Below, piece after piece: positions 16,222 through 23,805 of a DNA stretch of 23,864 bases. The stretch spans positions 1 to 23,864 of the forward strand of contig JAPYOZ010000009.1 of assembly GCA_029941485.1 (NCBI GenBank). The letters are read 5' to 3'. Numbering within the stretch: position 1 is the first letter of the stretch; each line of letters begins with the position of its first letter. Below the pieces are notes generated by a model. It did not search any database. It was given only the letters and a program-made list of their open reading frames with translations, and was not told the DNA's origin. The translations under genes were made by a program, and so were the position numbers. Source of the DNA: Gammaproteobacteria bacterium (lineage in GTDB: Bacteria > Pseudomonadota > Gammaproteobacteria > PS1 > Pseudothioglobaceae).

Positions 16222-16752
16222 TTATTTTTTATAAGCGTCGAAAGATTCTTGCAATTCTTTTTTGGCTTCTTCAGCATCACCCCAACCATCAATTTCAACC
16301 CACTTGCCATCGTCAAGATCTTTGTAGTAGCGGAAGAAGTGCTCAATCTGGTCTTTAAGAGTTGCACCAACATCATCAATGCATTTGATGTTGTGGTAAG
16401 ATTTACACAGTTTGTCAGTAGGTACGGCTAATATTTTTGAATCCTTGCCGGCTTCATCGGTCATTCTAAGTACGCCAATTGGGCGTGCGGTAATCACACT
16501 GTCGTGAATCAGTGGATAAGGGGTAATTACCAATACATCCGCAGGGTCGCCGTCATCCGCTAGGGTTTCTGGCACAAAGCCGTAGTTACAAGGATAGAAC
16601 ATTGGTGTTGAAATAAAGCGATCCACAAACATGGCGCCAGTGTCTTTATCAATTTCGTATTTCACAGGGGATGAATTTGCTGGAATTTCAATGATGACGT
16701 TTACTTCTTCAGGGAGATTTCCCGCTGAAACTGGTTTTAAACTATTTTGCAT
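16222..16752 (-). CDS. ppa: inorganic pyrophosphatase, family I
   Basis: Soluble Mg-dependent hexameric-type pyrophosphatase that pulls biosynthetic reactions forward by hydrolysing PPi. The signature DGDPADVLV carries Asp67, Asp69 and Asp72. Substrate-contact regions FVDRF and YPCNYGFVPETL are present. 176 aa, matching the E. coli length. The ATG lies inside the end of rnd (16-nt overlap) and is preceded by AGGAGTTAGGA, a good ribosome site also inside rnd. rsmD follows after 3 nt. Confidence 0.98.
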   Translation of the reverse strand: MQNSLKPVSAGNLPEEVNVIIEIPANSSPVKYEIDKDTGAMFVDRFISTPMFYPCNYGFVPETLADDGDPADVLVITPYPLIHDSVITARPIGVLRMTDEAGKDSKILAVPTDKLCKSYHNIKCIDDVGATLKDQIEHFFRYYKDLDDGKWVEIDGWGDAEEAKKELQESFDAYKK

Positions 16753-17780
16753 TTTCCTAACTCCTTTTTTAGTAGATTAAAACGCCAACCGCTTAGAAAA
16801 ATAACCGAGCGATCGCCACGAATAAAACTTAATAATGACTTGCCATTGGCAACAACTTTATCATCTAGATTATACTGATTTGCTATTTTTTGTATCAGTT
16901 TTTGTAATTCATTTTTTTTGGCTTTTTCAGTTTTTGTCGGTACTTTGTGTTTAGCAACTTGAATACTCATTGCCTCAATGTCTGGATGATGATCGAGAAA
17001 TTTGTCAAACATCGATTTTTCTTTAGTAGAGAGATTGTCTTTGCCCGATGCACAATTGATTAATTTATCATCCGCTATGATCCATTTTCTGGGTTTGTTT
17101 TGATGCTTTGCTTGGTGCTCTCTCCATGCAGACAGCTGTGCGGCTTTAGTTTGAGATTTATTTGCTAAGTGTGAAAAACCTTTTACTCTCTGCCAAGCAT
17201 TTTTAATGTCCGGATTGTAAAGGCTAATGTCTAATAATGATTCGCCTTCTTCTTTAATCCAAGCGGATTTGCCTTCAGTTTTTAATTGTACTTGCAGTTG
17301 ATGATAATTTTTAAGCAAATAACGCACGTCATCAAGAGCGTATTCAATGGCTTCATCGGGTAGAGGGCGAGTAGTCCAATCCAATCTAGTGTAAGCTTTT
17401 TCCAAATGAACATTTTGCAAGACTTCAGTCAGCGCTTGATAAGAAATCTGAGTAGGGTAATTCACCAAACTTGCAGCAATTTGAGTGTCAAATAATTGCT
17501 TTGGTAATTGTTTGGATAGATAATACAACGCTTCAATGTCTTGCCTAGCAGAATGCACAATCCATAAGCAATCGTCTTGGTAAAGTTTTTCGAATAAAGG
17601 ACTTAGGTCGTCCAGAGCTAAAACATCAATACAATCAGTAGCATTTTTGGTGGCGATTTGTACCAAACATAAAACTGGATAATAGGTGTTAACGCGCTTG
17701 AATTCGGTATCAATGGCGAGATCAGTTTCGTCTTTGATTGAGCTTAAAAAATCGCTCAGTTGTATCTGTGTATTTATCAT
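16737..17780 (-). CDS. rnd: ribonuclease D
   Basis: 3'-5' exoribonuclease that trims tRNA and other small RNA 3' ends. The DEDDy exonuclease domain is about 1-165: Asp24 and Glu26 (AIDTEFKR), Asp81 (HSARQDIEAL), and Tyr147/Asp151 (YALDDVRYLL). An HRDC-type domain covers about 190-270 (AWQRVKGF, LSAWREHQAK) with a degenerate second half to 347. Length is close to E. coli (375). The ATG at 17780 has no Shine-Dalgarno; a possible extended -10 lies exactly where it would give a leaderless message. It is divergent from ntrY and first of the rnd-ppa-rsmD-coaD group. Confidence 0.95.
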   Translation of the reverse strand: MINTQIQLSDFLSSIKDETDLAIDTEFKRVNTYYPVLCLVQIATKNATDCIDVLALDDLSPLFEKLYQDDCLWIVHSARQDIEALYYLSKQLPKQLFDTQIAASLVNYPTQISYQALTEVLQNVHLEKAYTRLDWTTRPLPDEAIEYALDDVRYLLKNYHQLQVQLKTEGKSAWIKEEGESLLDISLYNPDIKNAWQRVKGFSHLANKSQTKAAQLSAWREHQAKHQNKPRKWIIADDKLINCASGKDNLSTKEKSMFDKFLDHHPDIEAMSIQVAKHKVPTKTEKAKKNELQKLIQKIANQYNLDDKVVANGKSLLSFIRGDRSVIFLSGWRFNLLKKELGKCKIV

Positions 17781-17786
17781 TGTTGT

Positions 17787-17795
17787 ATTTTAGCA
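17787..17795 (-). promoter_or_regulatory. candidate extended -10 promoter for rnd
   Basis: The minus strand reads TGCTAAAAT, an extended -10 (TGN plus TAAAAT). The A of the rnd ATG is 7 nt past the hexamer, the normal distance to a start site, so a leaderless rnd mRNA is possible. No good -35 is seen. The site lies inside an inverted repeat, ATTGTTG (17779-17785) and CAACAAT (17794-17800), that also covers the start codon. Confidence 0.35.
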
Positions 17796-17823
17796 ACAAT
17801 TAAGCATAACACTCGTTTTTTTA

Positions 17824-17856
17824 TGAGATAATCGGCATAGAAATAATGATACCGAT
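17824..17856 (+). promoter_or_regulatory. candidate promoter and operator-like inverted repeat before ntrY
   Basis: An extended -10, TGAGATAAT (17824-17832), would place the start near 17839, giving a leader of about 28 nt; there is no clear -35. Overlapping it is an imperfect inverted repeat, ATCGGCAT (17831-17838) and ATACCGAT (17849-17856), matching 7 of 8 and separated by 10 nt, so half-site centres are 18 nt apart. Its position over the putative start suits a repressor or autoregulator, possibly NtrX; that link is inferred. Confidence 0.35.
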
Positions 17857-17866
17857 GCATTACTAA

Positions 17867-20029
17867 ATGATTTTTAACCAAGCTTCTGAATTGAAAAAAA
17901 CCTTACCCGCTTGGGTTTGGTTAGTTGTGTTTCTAATTTCTATTTCAGGTACGTTTTATTTAGGCCTTAATCCTAAATTTATTACGCAGTACTGGCAAGC
18001 TTTGGTTGGGTACAACGTTGTAATGAGTTCGGTTGCAGTGTTTTATATTTTAATCGATATCAAACACTTAAAAAACGATCTCAAAGAGAACATTATTGGC
18101 TCAAGATTTACTTGGTCCTTCATTAAGATTGTACCTATCTTGGTAATTGTGCCGGTGTTATCTTTTTATTTATTTTCTTTTCAGTCCATTCAAGAAAACG
18201 TTAGAAATTCAGAAAAGACATTTGATGCATTTAACGCTGGTTTTATTCAACAAGTGGATGGTTTGTATCAAGGCGTTCAGAAAGTAAGAGACGATCGTTA
18301 CACCAGCCACAGTCGAGATTTGTTAGACGTAATTACTTCTTATGGTAATTTTCAAAAAGACTCAAAACGCTATAAAAGTGACATGCAAATCTTTCTTGAC
18401 GGCCTCATTGACAAAGGGTGGGCGTGTCAGATAAGTTTATTTGATCATGAAGCAGAATTGGTTGCTAAAACTGCAGACATTAAAAGTTGTGCCTCAATTG
18501 AAGATCATCCGTTGCCAGATGCTCAGACTTATACCATTAATGAAGATGAAAAAAGTAACGTTATTCAGGTCAAAATGTCAACAAGATACATTACTAGAGC
18601 ACCTACAAAAGATTTTCTTGCGATTGATGTTTTGTACACAACGGATCCGAATCTGCTGAGTTTTCTGCGACAAGTTAGAGGCTTTAGTGATAGAACAAAA
18701 ACAATTCAATTTTCCGCCAATACCGCCGTTACTCAAAAGCGATTTTTGATTGATTTTTCATCTACTGTACTACTGGCAATCTTAAGTGTATTGATGATTG
18801 TTTTTCGAATGATGGATCATTTGATGAAACCTTTGCATAATTTGTCACTGGCCACAAGAGAAATTGCAAAAGGTAATTACGACGTACAGGTTGATATTCA
18901 TGAGGAAAACAAAGACATGCAAGAGTTGATTAAATATTTTAATCAAATGTCTAGGCAGATTGAGTCTTCCCGTGAAGATCTAGATACCCATAACCTATAC
19001 TTAGAGACTATTTTGAAGTATTCTTATGGTGTGATTGGCCTTGATCGAAAAAGAAGAATTCGCCTGATTAATCCAGTCATTGGAAAAATGCTCCATATTG
19101 AAGATGAAAAAGAATTCGTTGGCAAGCTTTGTGACTCTATTTCCAGTAAATATAAATACCTAAAGCCTTTGTTTGACATGACGGTAGATAAGTTTAAGCA
19201 AGATTTAGGAGAGTGGGAAGAGCAGCTTGATGTTTCATTGCCTGAGCGACACATTCTGCTAACTTGTCAAGGGACAGCACTGGACACTCACGACAAAACT
19301 TTGGGCTATGTGATTATTATTAAAGATATTTCACAGCTTCACAGGGCGCAGAAAAAAGCCGCTTGGGGTGAGGTGGCTGTGCGTATGGCGCATGAAATTA
19401 AAAACCCACTCACTCCAATTTTGTTATCTGCTCAGCGCTTAAGGAACAAATTTTTAGAAACACTTAAGGGCAAGGATTTAGAGATTATCGATAAAACCAC
19501 CAACACCATTATTGAACAAGTTAAGTCGATGGACAAGATGGTTACAGCTTTTGCAGAGTATGCCAACACACCACAAGTCGAAAGAAAGCCTTCTGATTTA
19601 AATGCACTCATTAATCAAACTATTTCGCTTTACGATGCACAAAGTAACATTAATATTGAGCTTGATTTGTCGGGCAATTTACCGGATTTGTTGTTAGACG
19701 CTAATAGTATTTCCAGGGTGTTGATTAATTTGGTGAAAAATGCCGCTGAGTCCATTGAAGATGAACGTGAGTTAGCGATTAAGATTGTTACTCAATATTT
19801 AACGTCTGAGGGTATAGTGCGTTTAAGCATCCAAGATAATGGTGATGGTTTTGACGAGGAAGTGATTGACAGAGTGTTCGAACCTTACGTAACCACTAAG
19901 GTTAAAGGCAGTGGTTTGGGTATGGCCATTGTGCAAAATATTATTGAACAGCACGACGGAAGGATTTTTGCTGGTAACGTTCAGCCACACGGTGCAATGG
20001 TTACTATAGAATTTGATTATAAAGAATAA
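17867..20029 (+). CDS. ntrY: NtrY-type sensor histidine kinase
   Basis: Membrane histidine kinase of a two-component pair. There are three N-terminal TM segments (about 15-35, 45-64, 85-105). A sensor region of about 190 residues follows, extracytoplasmic by inference. A fourth TM lies at about 296-314, then HAMP (315-370), a PAS-like domain (375-490), and a HisKA with His509 in HEIKNPLTPI. The ATPase boxes are NLVKNAAES (621-629), DNGDGF (657-662), FEPYVTT (671-677) and GSGLGMAI (681-688). 720 aa, the family's usual architecture. The ATG has no Shine-Dalgarno. ntrX follows 12 nt downstream, making NtrX its expected partner. The signal is unknown; redox or nitrogen roles are reported for relatives. 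Confidence 0.94.
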   Translation: MIFNQASELKKTLPAWVWLVVFLISISGTFYLGLNPKFITQYWQALVGYNVVMSSVAVFYILIDIKHLKNDLKENIIGSRFTWSFIKIVPILVIVPVLSFYLFSFQSIQENVRNSEKTFDAFNAGFIQQVDGLYQGVQKVRDDRYTSHSRDLLDVITSYGNFQKDSKRYKSDMQIFLDGLIDKGWACQISLFDHEAELVAKTADIKSCASIEDHPLPDAQTYTINEDEKSNVIQVKMSTRYITRAPTKDFLAIDVLYTTDPNLLSFLRQVRGFSDRTKTIQFSANTAVTQKRFLIDFSSTVLLAILSVLMIVFRMMDHLMKPLHNLSLATREIAKGNYDVQVDIHEENKDMQELIKYFNQMSRQIESSREDLDTHNLYLETILKYSYGVIGLDRKRRIRLINPVIGKMLHIEDEKEFVGKLCDSISSKYKYLKPLFDMTVDKFKQDLGEWEEQLDVSLPERHILLTCQGTALDTHDKTLGYVIIIKDISQLHRAQKKAAWGEVAVRMAHEIKNPLTPILLSAQRLRNKFLETLKGKDLEIIDKTTNTIIEQVKSMDKMVTAFAEYANTPQVERKPSDLNALINQTISLYDAQSNINIELDLSGNLPDLLLDANSISRVLINLVKNAAESIEDERELAIKIVTQYLTSEGIVRLSIQDNGDGFDEEVIDRVFEPYVTTKVKGSGLGMAIVQNIIEQHDGRIFAGNVQPHGAMVTIEFDYKE

Positions 20030-20041
20030 GAGGAGAAAGAA

Positions 20042-20620
20042 ATGAGCGACTCACCCGTAATTGGCAACATTCTTGTCATTGATGATGAGGTTATTAATGC
20101 TGAAACAATGATGGACACTTTAGAGGATGTTAATTATAAAGTGGTATTAGCTGCAGACGCTCAAGAGGCCAAGTCCATTGTTAAAGAGCACACCTTTGAC
20201 TTAGTGATGATGGACGTTTGGATGCCTGGTCAAGACGGTATGTCTTTATTAGAAGAGTGGATGGAAAATGATTTTTCTGTGCCAGTGGTAATGATGTCTG
20301 GCCATGCTGAACATAACGATGTGGTGAAAGCGATTAAACTTGGTGCGGTTGATTTTTTAAAAAAACCACTGCACGATATCCTACCAATTGTGCGTAAGAT
20401 TTTAGGTGAACAACAGGCTAATAAAGCATCAGAAGAAGCCATTAGTGGTATTGATTTTGACATCCCATTAAAGGCCGCTAGAAATATTTTTGAAAGACAG
20501 TACTTTAATCATCATTTAGAAAGCAACAATCGCAACATTGCCAAAGTAGCAGAACTTGCAGGCTTAGAAAGAACAACGCTGTATCGTAAGTTAAAAGACT
20601 TAGGGATTGACAAAAAATGA
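20042..20620 (+). CDS. ntrX: NtrX-like response regulator lacking the AAA+ domain
   Basis: 192-aa regulator with only two domains. The receiver is at about 8-122: Asp14/Asp15, phospho-acceptor Asp58 (LVMMDVWMPG), Ser86 and Lys108 (DFLKKP). The Fis-type helix-turn-helix is at about 145-190 (FERQYFNHHLESNNRNIAKV, then GLERTTLYRKLKDLGI), which resembles NtrX (FEREYL, ERSALHRKLK) more than RegA/PrrA. The roughly 240-residue AAA+ domain of normal NtrX, with its Walker A and GAFTGA loop, is absent; a 20-residue linker takes its place. No frameshift or remnant is visible. Start is certain: AGGAG lies 6 nt before the ATG. It overlaps trkA by 4 nt. Regulation without sigma-54 is inferred. Confidence 0.9.
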   Translation: MSDSPVIGNILVIDDEVINAETMMDTLEDVNYKVVLAADAQEAKSIVKEHTFDLVMMDVWMPGQDGMSLLEEWMENDFSVPVVMMSGHAEHNDVVKAIKLGAVDFLKKPLHDILPIVRKILGEQQANKASEEAISGIDFDIPLKAARNIFERQYFNHHLESNNRNIAKVAELAGLERTTLYRKLKDLGIDKK

Positions 20621-21987
20621 AGATCTTAATCTTAGGCGCAGGCCAAGTTGGCTCTACATTGGCCAAGCACCTTGGATCTGACGATGAAAATGACATCACC
20701 ATCATTGACAAAGATGAGTCCAATCTGCTGTCACTGCAACGACATTTAGACGTTAAAACTGTTTTAGGGCACGCTTCTTATCCTAATATTTTAGAAGAAG
20801 CCGGTATTCAATCCATGGACATGGTGATTGCAGTAACACGCTCTGACGAAGGCAATATGCTGGCCTGCCAAATGGCGCATACTTTGTACCAAGTAGAAAA
20901 GAAGGTTGCCCGTATCCGCACAGCAGAATACTTACACAGAAAAGAACTGTTTTCGCCTGATGCCATTCCGATTGATTTTGTTATTACTCCTGAAAGCTTA
21001 GTGACAAATTACATTAAGAGAGTGATTGAAGAGCCAGGGGCAGAACAAGTGTTTGAGTTTGAGAACGGCTTAGTGCAGTTGGTAGAAACCAGAGCTTATG
21101 CAAACACGCCAATTGTTGGTCATCCAATCAAAGATTTGCATCAGCATTTAACCAAAACACGCATGCGTATCGTGAGTTTGTATCGTAATGGTAGGGCAAT
21201 TCCTGCTTATGGAGATACCGTTATTAAAGATGGTGATCGTGTTTATTTTGTTACCAAAAAAGAAAGCGTATCTAAAGTTTTAAAAGAATTTAGGCGATTG
21301 GACAAGGCTTATAAGAATATTATCATTGCCGGTGGCGGGCACATTGGCCTTGATTTGGCAAAGTTTTTAGAAGGCAAGCATAAGGTTCGTATTATTGAAC
21401 TTAATAAGAATAGGGTTAGTGAAATTGCCGATCAATTAGACAATACATTAGTCTTGCACGGCAATGCTTCGGATGAAGAATTATTGTTAGAAGAGGGCAT
21501 TGAAAATACCGACTTATTTTTAGCACTTACCGATTCTGATGAAATCAATGTGATTGTTTCAATTTTAGCCAAACGTTTAGGTGCACACAAAACCATTGCT
21601 TTGGTTAAGCGTAATGTTTATGAAGATTTGGCTGAGCAGAGTGAAGATGTGGACATGGTAGTTTCGCCCGATCAAATCACCGCCAGTGGTATTTTGGCAC
21701 ACATTCGAAAAGGCGATACAATGATGGTTCACTCACTGCGTCAAGGCAAGGCTGAAGCGATTGAAATCATTGTTCATGGCGATCAAGACCATTCAAACGT
21801 TGTGGGTAGGATGATTGAAGAAATCAAGCTACCGGATGGTGTGGTGGTTGGTTCGATAGTGCGCAATGAGGAGGTCATCATGGGCTCACGTAGATTCGTC
21901 ATTCAAGAGGGTGATCACGTGTTGTTAGTGCTTACCGATGTGAGTAAGATTCATGCAGTAGAAGTGTTATTTGCAGAGAATGAATAA
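20617..21987 (+). CDS. trkA: Trk system potassium uptake protein TrkA
   Basis: Peripheral cytoplasmic NAD/nucleotide-binding regulator of the TrkH channel. There are two tandem RCK units. The first begins with GAGQVGST (7-14) followed by Asp31, the second with IAGGGHIGLDLAKFLE (237-252); each is followed by a TrkA_C-type domain (about 140-220 and 365-456, with DGDRVYFV and EGDHVLLVL). 456 aa, as in E. coli (458). The ATG overlaps the ntrX stop (ATGA), so translation is coupled. The ntrX-trkA neighbourhood is also familiar from alphaproteobacteria, supporting the NtrX naming. Confidence 0.97.
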   Translation: MKILILGAGQVGSTLAKHLGSDDENDITIIDKDESNLLSLQRHLDVKTVLGHASYPNILEEAGIQSMDMVIAVTRSDEGNMLACQMAHTLYQVEKKVARIRTAEYLHRKELFSPDAIPIDFVITPESLVTNYIKRVIEEPGAEQVFEFENGLVQLVETRAYANTPIVGHPIKDLHQHLTKTRMRIVSLYRNGRAIPAYGDTVIKDGDRVYFVTKKESVSKVLKEFRRLDKAYKNIIIAGGGHIGLDLAKFLEGKHKVRIIELNKNRVSEIADQLDNTLVLHGNASDEELLLEEGIENTDLFLALTDSDEINVIVSILAKRLGAHKTIALVKRNVYEDLAEQSEDVDMVVSPDQITASGILAHIRKGDTMMVHSLRQGKAEAIEIIVHGDQDHSNVVGRMIEEIKLPDGVVVGSIVRNEEVIMGSRRFVIQEGDHVLLVLTDVSKIHAVEVLFAENE

Positions 21988-22001
21988 CTCCAATCAAGCC
22001 C

Positions 22002-23450
22002 ATGCAATTTAGTATCGTATTCAAAACCATTGGCTTATTGTTAATGGTTTTTAGTCTGACTCAACTCCCTCCAATTATTATTGATTTTATTTATGCTCAA
22101 AACCAGTACCAATCTTTTGTAGCGGCATTCGCACTAACATTAGTCAGTGGACTTATTTTATGGCTACCATTTAGAAGAACAAAAAAAGACTTTCGAATTC
22201 GTGAAGGCGTGTTGGTGGTTGTGAGTTTTTGGTTTGTATTATCGTTATTTGCAACCACGCCATTTTTATTTTCAGAGTCGCTTAATATGTCGTTTAGCGA
22301 TGCCTTTTTCGAATCCATGTCAGGCCTTACTACCACTGGCGCTACTGTGCTTTCTGGGTTGGATGATTTACCCAAGGCAATTTTATATTATCGTCAGCAG
22401 CTTCAATGGTTAGGCGGTATGGGTATTATCGTATTGGCCGTGGCGATTTTGCCCATGTTAGGCGTGGGTGGTATGGAGCTTTATCATGCTGAATCCAGTG
22501 GCATTTCTAAAGAAAGACTCACACCAAAACTCACCCAAACAGCCAAAGCACTGTGGAAGATTTACATCAGCTTTACCATTTTATGCGCGTTGGGTTATTA
22601 TTTAGCAGGCATGGATGCCTTTGATGCAATTGGACACAGTTATTCTACGGTAGCGATTGGTGGTTTTTCTACCCACGATGCTTCGATTGGTTTCTTTGAT
22701 TCAAGTGCAATCGAAAGTGTTGCTATTGTCTTTATGCTTTTATCAGGTATTAATTTTTCCTTGCATTTCTTTGTTTGGCAAAAAACCAATATGTTTACTT
22801 ATTGGCAAGACTCAGAATTCAAAACCTATCTTTTAATTTTAATTTCTGCCGTTACGTTAGTCGCTGTTTATTTATTTAACTCTGAGTATTACAACACAGC
22901 AGGAGAATCATTCAGACACGCTATTTTTCAAACGGTTTCCATAGCTACCACCACAGGTTTTTCCTCACAAGATTACTCACAATGGCCTTTTATCTTGCCA
23001 ATATTATTACTTTTTGCTAGTTTTGTTGGGGCTTGTGCGGGCTCTACTGGTGGTGGTATTAAAGTGGTAAGAGTACTACTTATGTTTAAATTAGCCATGA
23101 AAGAAATCAAAAAACTCATTCACCCTAGCGCACAAATTAACATCAAACTCAATCAACGAAGTGTGTCTGAAAAAGTGTTGGTATCAGTTTGGGGATTTTT
23201 CTCGTTGTACGTAATTGCTTTTATTTTTATTTTAATCGCTTTAATGTTTACCGGTCTTGATCAAGTGAGTGCTTTTTCAGCAACGGCAGCAAGTATGAAT
23301 AATCTAGGTCCAGGCTTAGGCGAAGTAGCGGCTAATTATGGTGGTGTCAGTGATACGGCTAAGTGGATTTTAAGCTTCTCAATGTTGCTCGGTCGTTTAG
23401 AAATATTAACGCTAATGGCGTTGTTACACAAGGCTTTTTGGCGTTTTTAG
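22002..23450 (+). CDS. trkH: Trk system potassium transporter TrkH
   Basis: Membrane pore subunit for K+ uptake, gated by TrkA. All four selectivity-filter loops are visible with their glycines: TTTGAT (110-115), VAIGGFST (218-225), ATTTGFS (315-321, with further AGSTGGG at 346-352) and SMNNLGPG (431-438). The conserved Arg465 lies in LLGRLEI near the C-terminus. About ten hydrophobic segments. 482 aa, equal to E. coli TrkH (483). It lies 14 nt after trkA; the ATG has only a weak ribosome site. The TAG stop sits at the top of an 8-bp hairpin. Confidence 0.97.
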   Translation: MQFSIVFKTIGLLLMVFSLTQLPPIIIDFIYAQNQYQSFVAAFALTLVSGLILWLPFRRTKKDFRIREGVLVVVSFWFVLSLFATTPFLFSESLNMSFSDAFFESMSGLTTTGATVLSGLDDLPKAILYYRQQLQWLGGMGIIVLAVAILPMLGVGGMELYHAESSGISKERLTPKLTQTAKALWKIYISFTILCALGYYLAGMDAFDAIGHSYSTVAIGGFSTHDASIGFFDSSAIESVAIVFMLLSGINFSLHFFVWQKTNMFTYWQDSEFKTYLLILISAVTLVAVYLFNSEYYNTAGESFRHAIFQTVSIATTTGFSSQDYSQWPFILPILLLFASFVGACAGSTGGGIKVVRVLLMFKLAMKEIKKLIHPSAQINIKLNQRSVSEKVLVSVWGFFSLYVIAFIFILIALMFTGLDQVSAFSATAASMNNLGPGLGEVAANYGGVSDTAKWILSFSMLLGRLEILTLMALLHKAFWRF

Positions 23451-23460
23451 TCAAAAACGC
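23441..23460 (+). terminator. hairpin spanning the trkH stop codon, weak terminator candidate
   Basis: GCGTTTTT (23441-23448) and AAAAACGC (23453-23460) form a perfect 8-bp stem with a 4-nt AGTC loop; the trkH stop codon (23448-23450) straddles the stem top and the loop. The stem is AT-rich at the top and what follows (TCTATTT) is a poor U-tract, so efficient termination is doubtful. It may instead protect the 3' end. Confidence 0.4.
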
Positions 23461-23469
23461 TCTATTTGC

Positions 23470-23629
23470 AAAATTTCAGAAATTTTTCGCATTACCCTTG
23501 CAAGGCTTTGTTTTTGAATTAAAAATCGCTTAAATAGCCTATTTTAGGTCTTTAAATAGCTGTTTTTTAGATGGGAATGGTTGTAGGTTTAGTCTTTTGA
23601 TGGGTTATTTCAATAATTTCTGAAATTTT
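23470..23629. repeat. 160-bp segment bounded by inverted repeats (MITE-like)
   Basis: AAAATTTCAGAAATT at 23470-23484 is repeated as its exact reverse complement at 23615-23629. Reading inward, the similarity continues to ACCC on both sides, 23 of 28 positions in all. The 130-bp interior has no open frame of note, a perfect palindrome CCTTGCAAGG (23496-23505) and a 9-bp direct repeat TTAAATAGC (23530-23538 and 23552-23560). No target-site duplication is visible in the flanks. Consistent with a non-autonomous element or a large RNA hairpin; copy number elsewhere cannot be judged. Confidence 0.45.
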
Positions 23630-23693
23630 AGTACAACCCTCAAAGAGCTCACCCCTAAAAACAAATCTCAATCTTTCTAATCTTGTTCATTGG

Positions 23694-23805
23694 TTTTTCT
23701 AAACTCGCTTTGCTTGCTGTGAGCGTAGCGAGGAAATACCCTTGGGGTGCACCAGAAAAAGTATTAAGCACTCAGACGAAAATCGAAGATTTTTGTAAAG
23801 TGTTT
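23694..23805. other. two structured hairpin regions of unknown role
   Basis: First structure: TTTTTCT (23694-23700) pairs with AGAAAAA (23754-23760), enclosing CTCGCT (23704-23709) and AGCGAG (23727-23732) and the palindrome GGTGCACC. Second: AAGCACT (23766-23772) with AGTGTTT (23799-23805), then a 3/2 internal loop, then ACGAAAATC (23776-23784) with GATTTTTGT (23788-23796) and a GAA loop. The second is nearly fully paired over 40 nt. The GC-richer GAGCGTAGCGAG part stands out from its AT-rich surroundings. This may be a dispersed repeat or a small RNA; no known RNA family was recognised. Confidence 0.35.

Noticed and set aside
20042..20620. ntrX as a frameshifted or deleted pseudogene
   Set aside because: Both domains are in one uninterrupted frame with a strong ribosome site and a coupled overlap to trkA; no AAA+ remnant exists in any gap.
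23461..23639. Target-site duplication flanking the inverted-repeat segment
   Set aside because: Left flank TTTGC and right flank AGTAC share no direct repeat, so recent transposition is not supported by this test.
23764..23773. CIRCE-like half-site TTAAGCACTC
   Set aside because: No matching GAGTGCTAA half follows at 9 nt; the similarity is to one arm only and there is no chaperone gene nearby.
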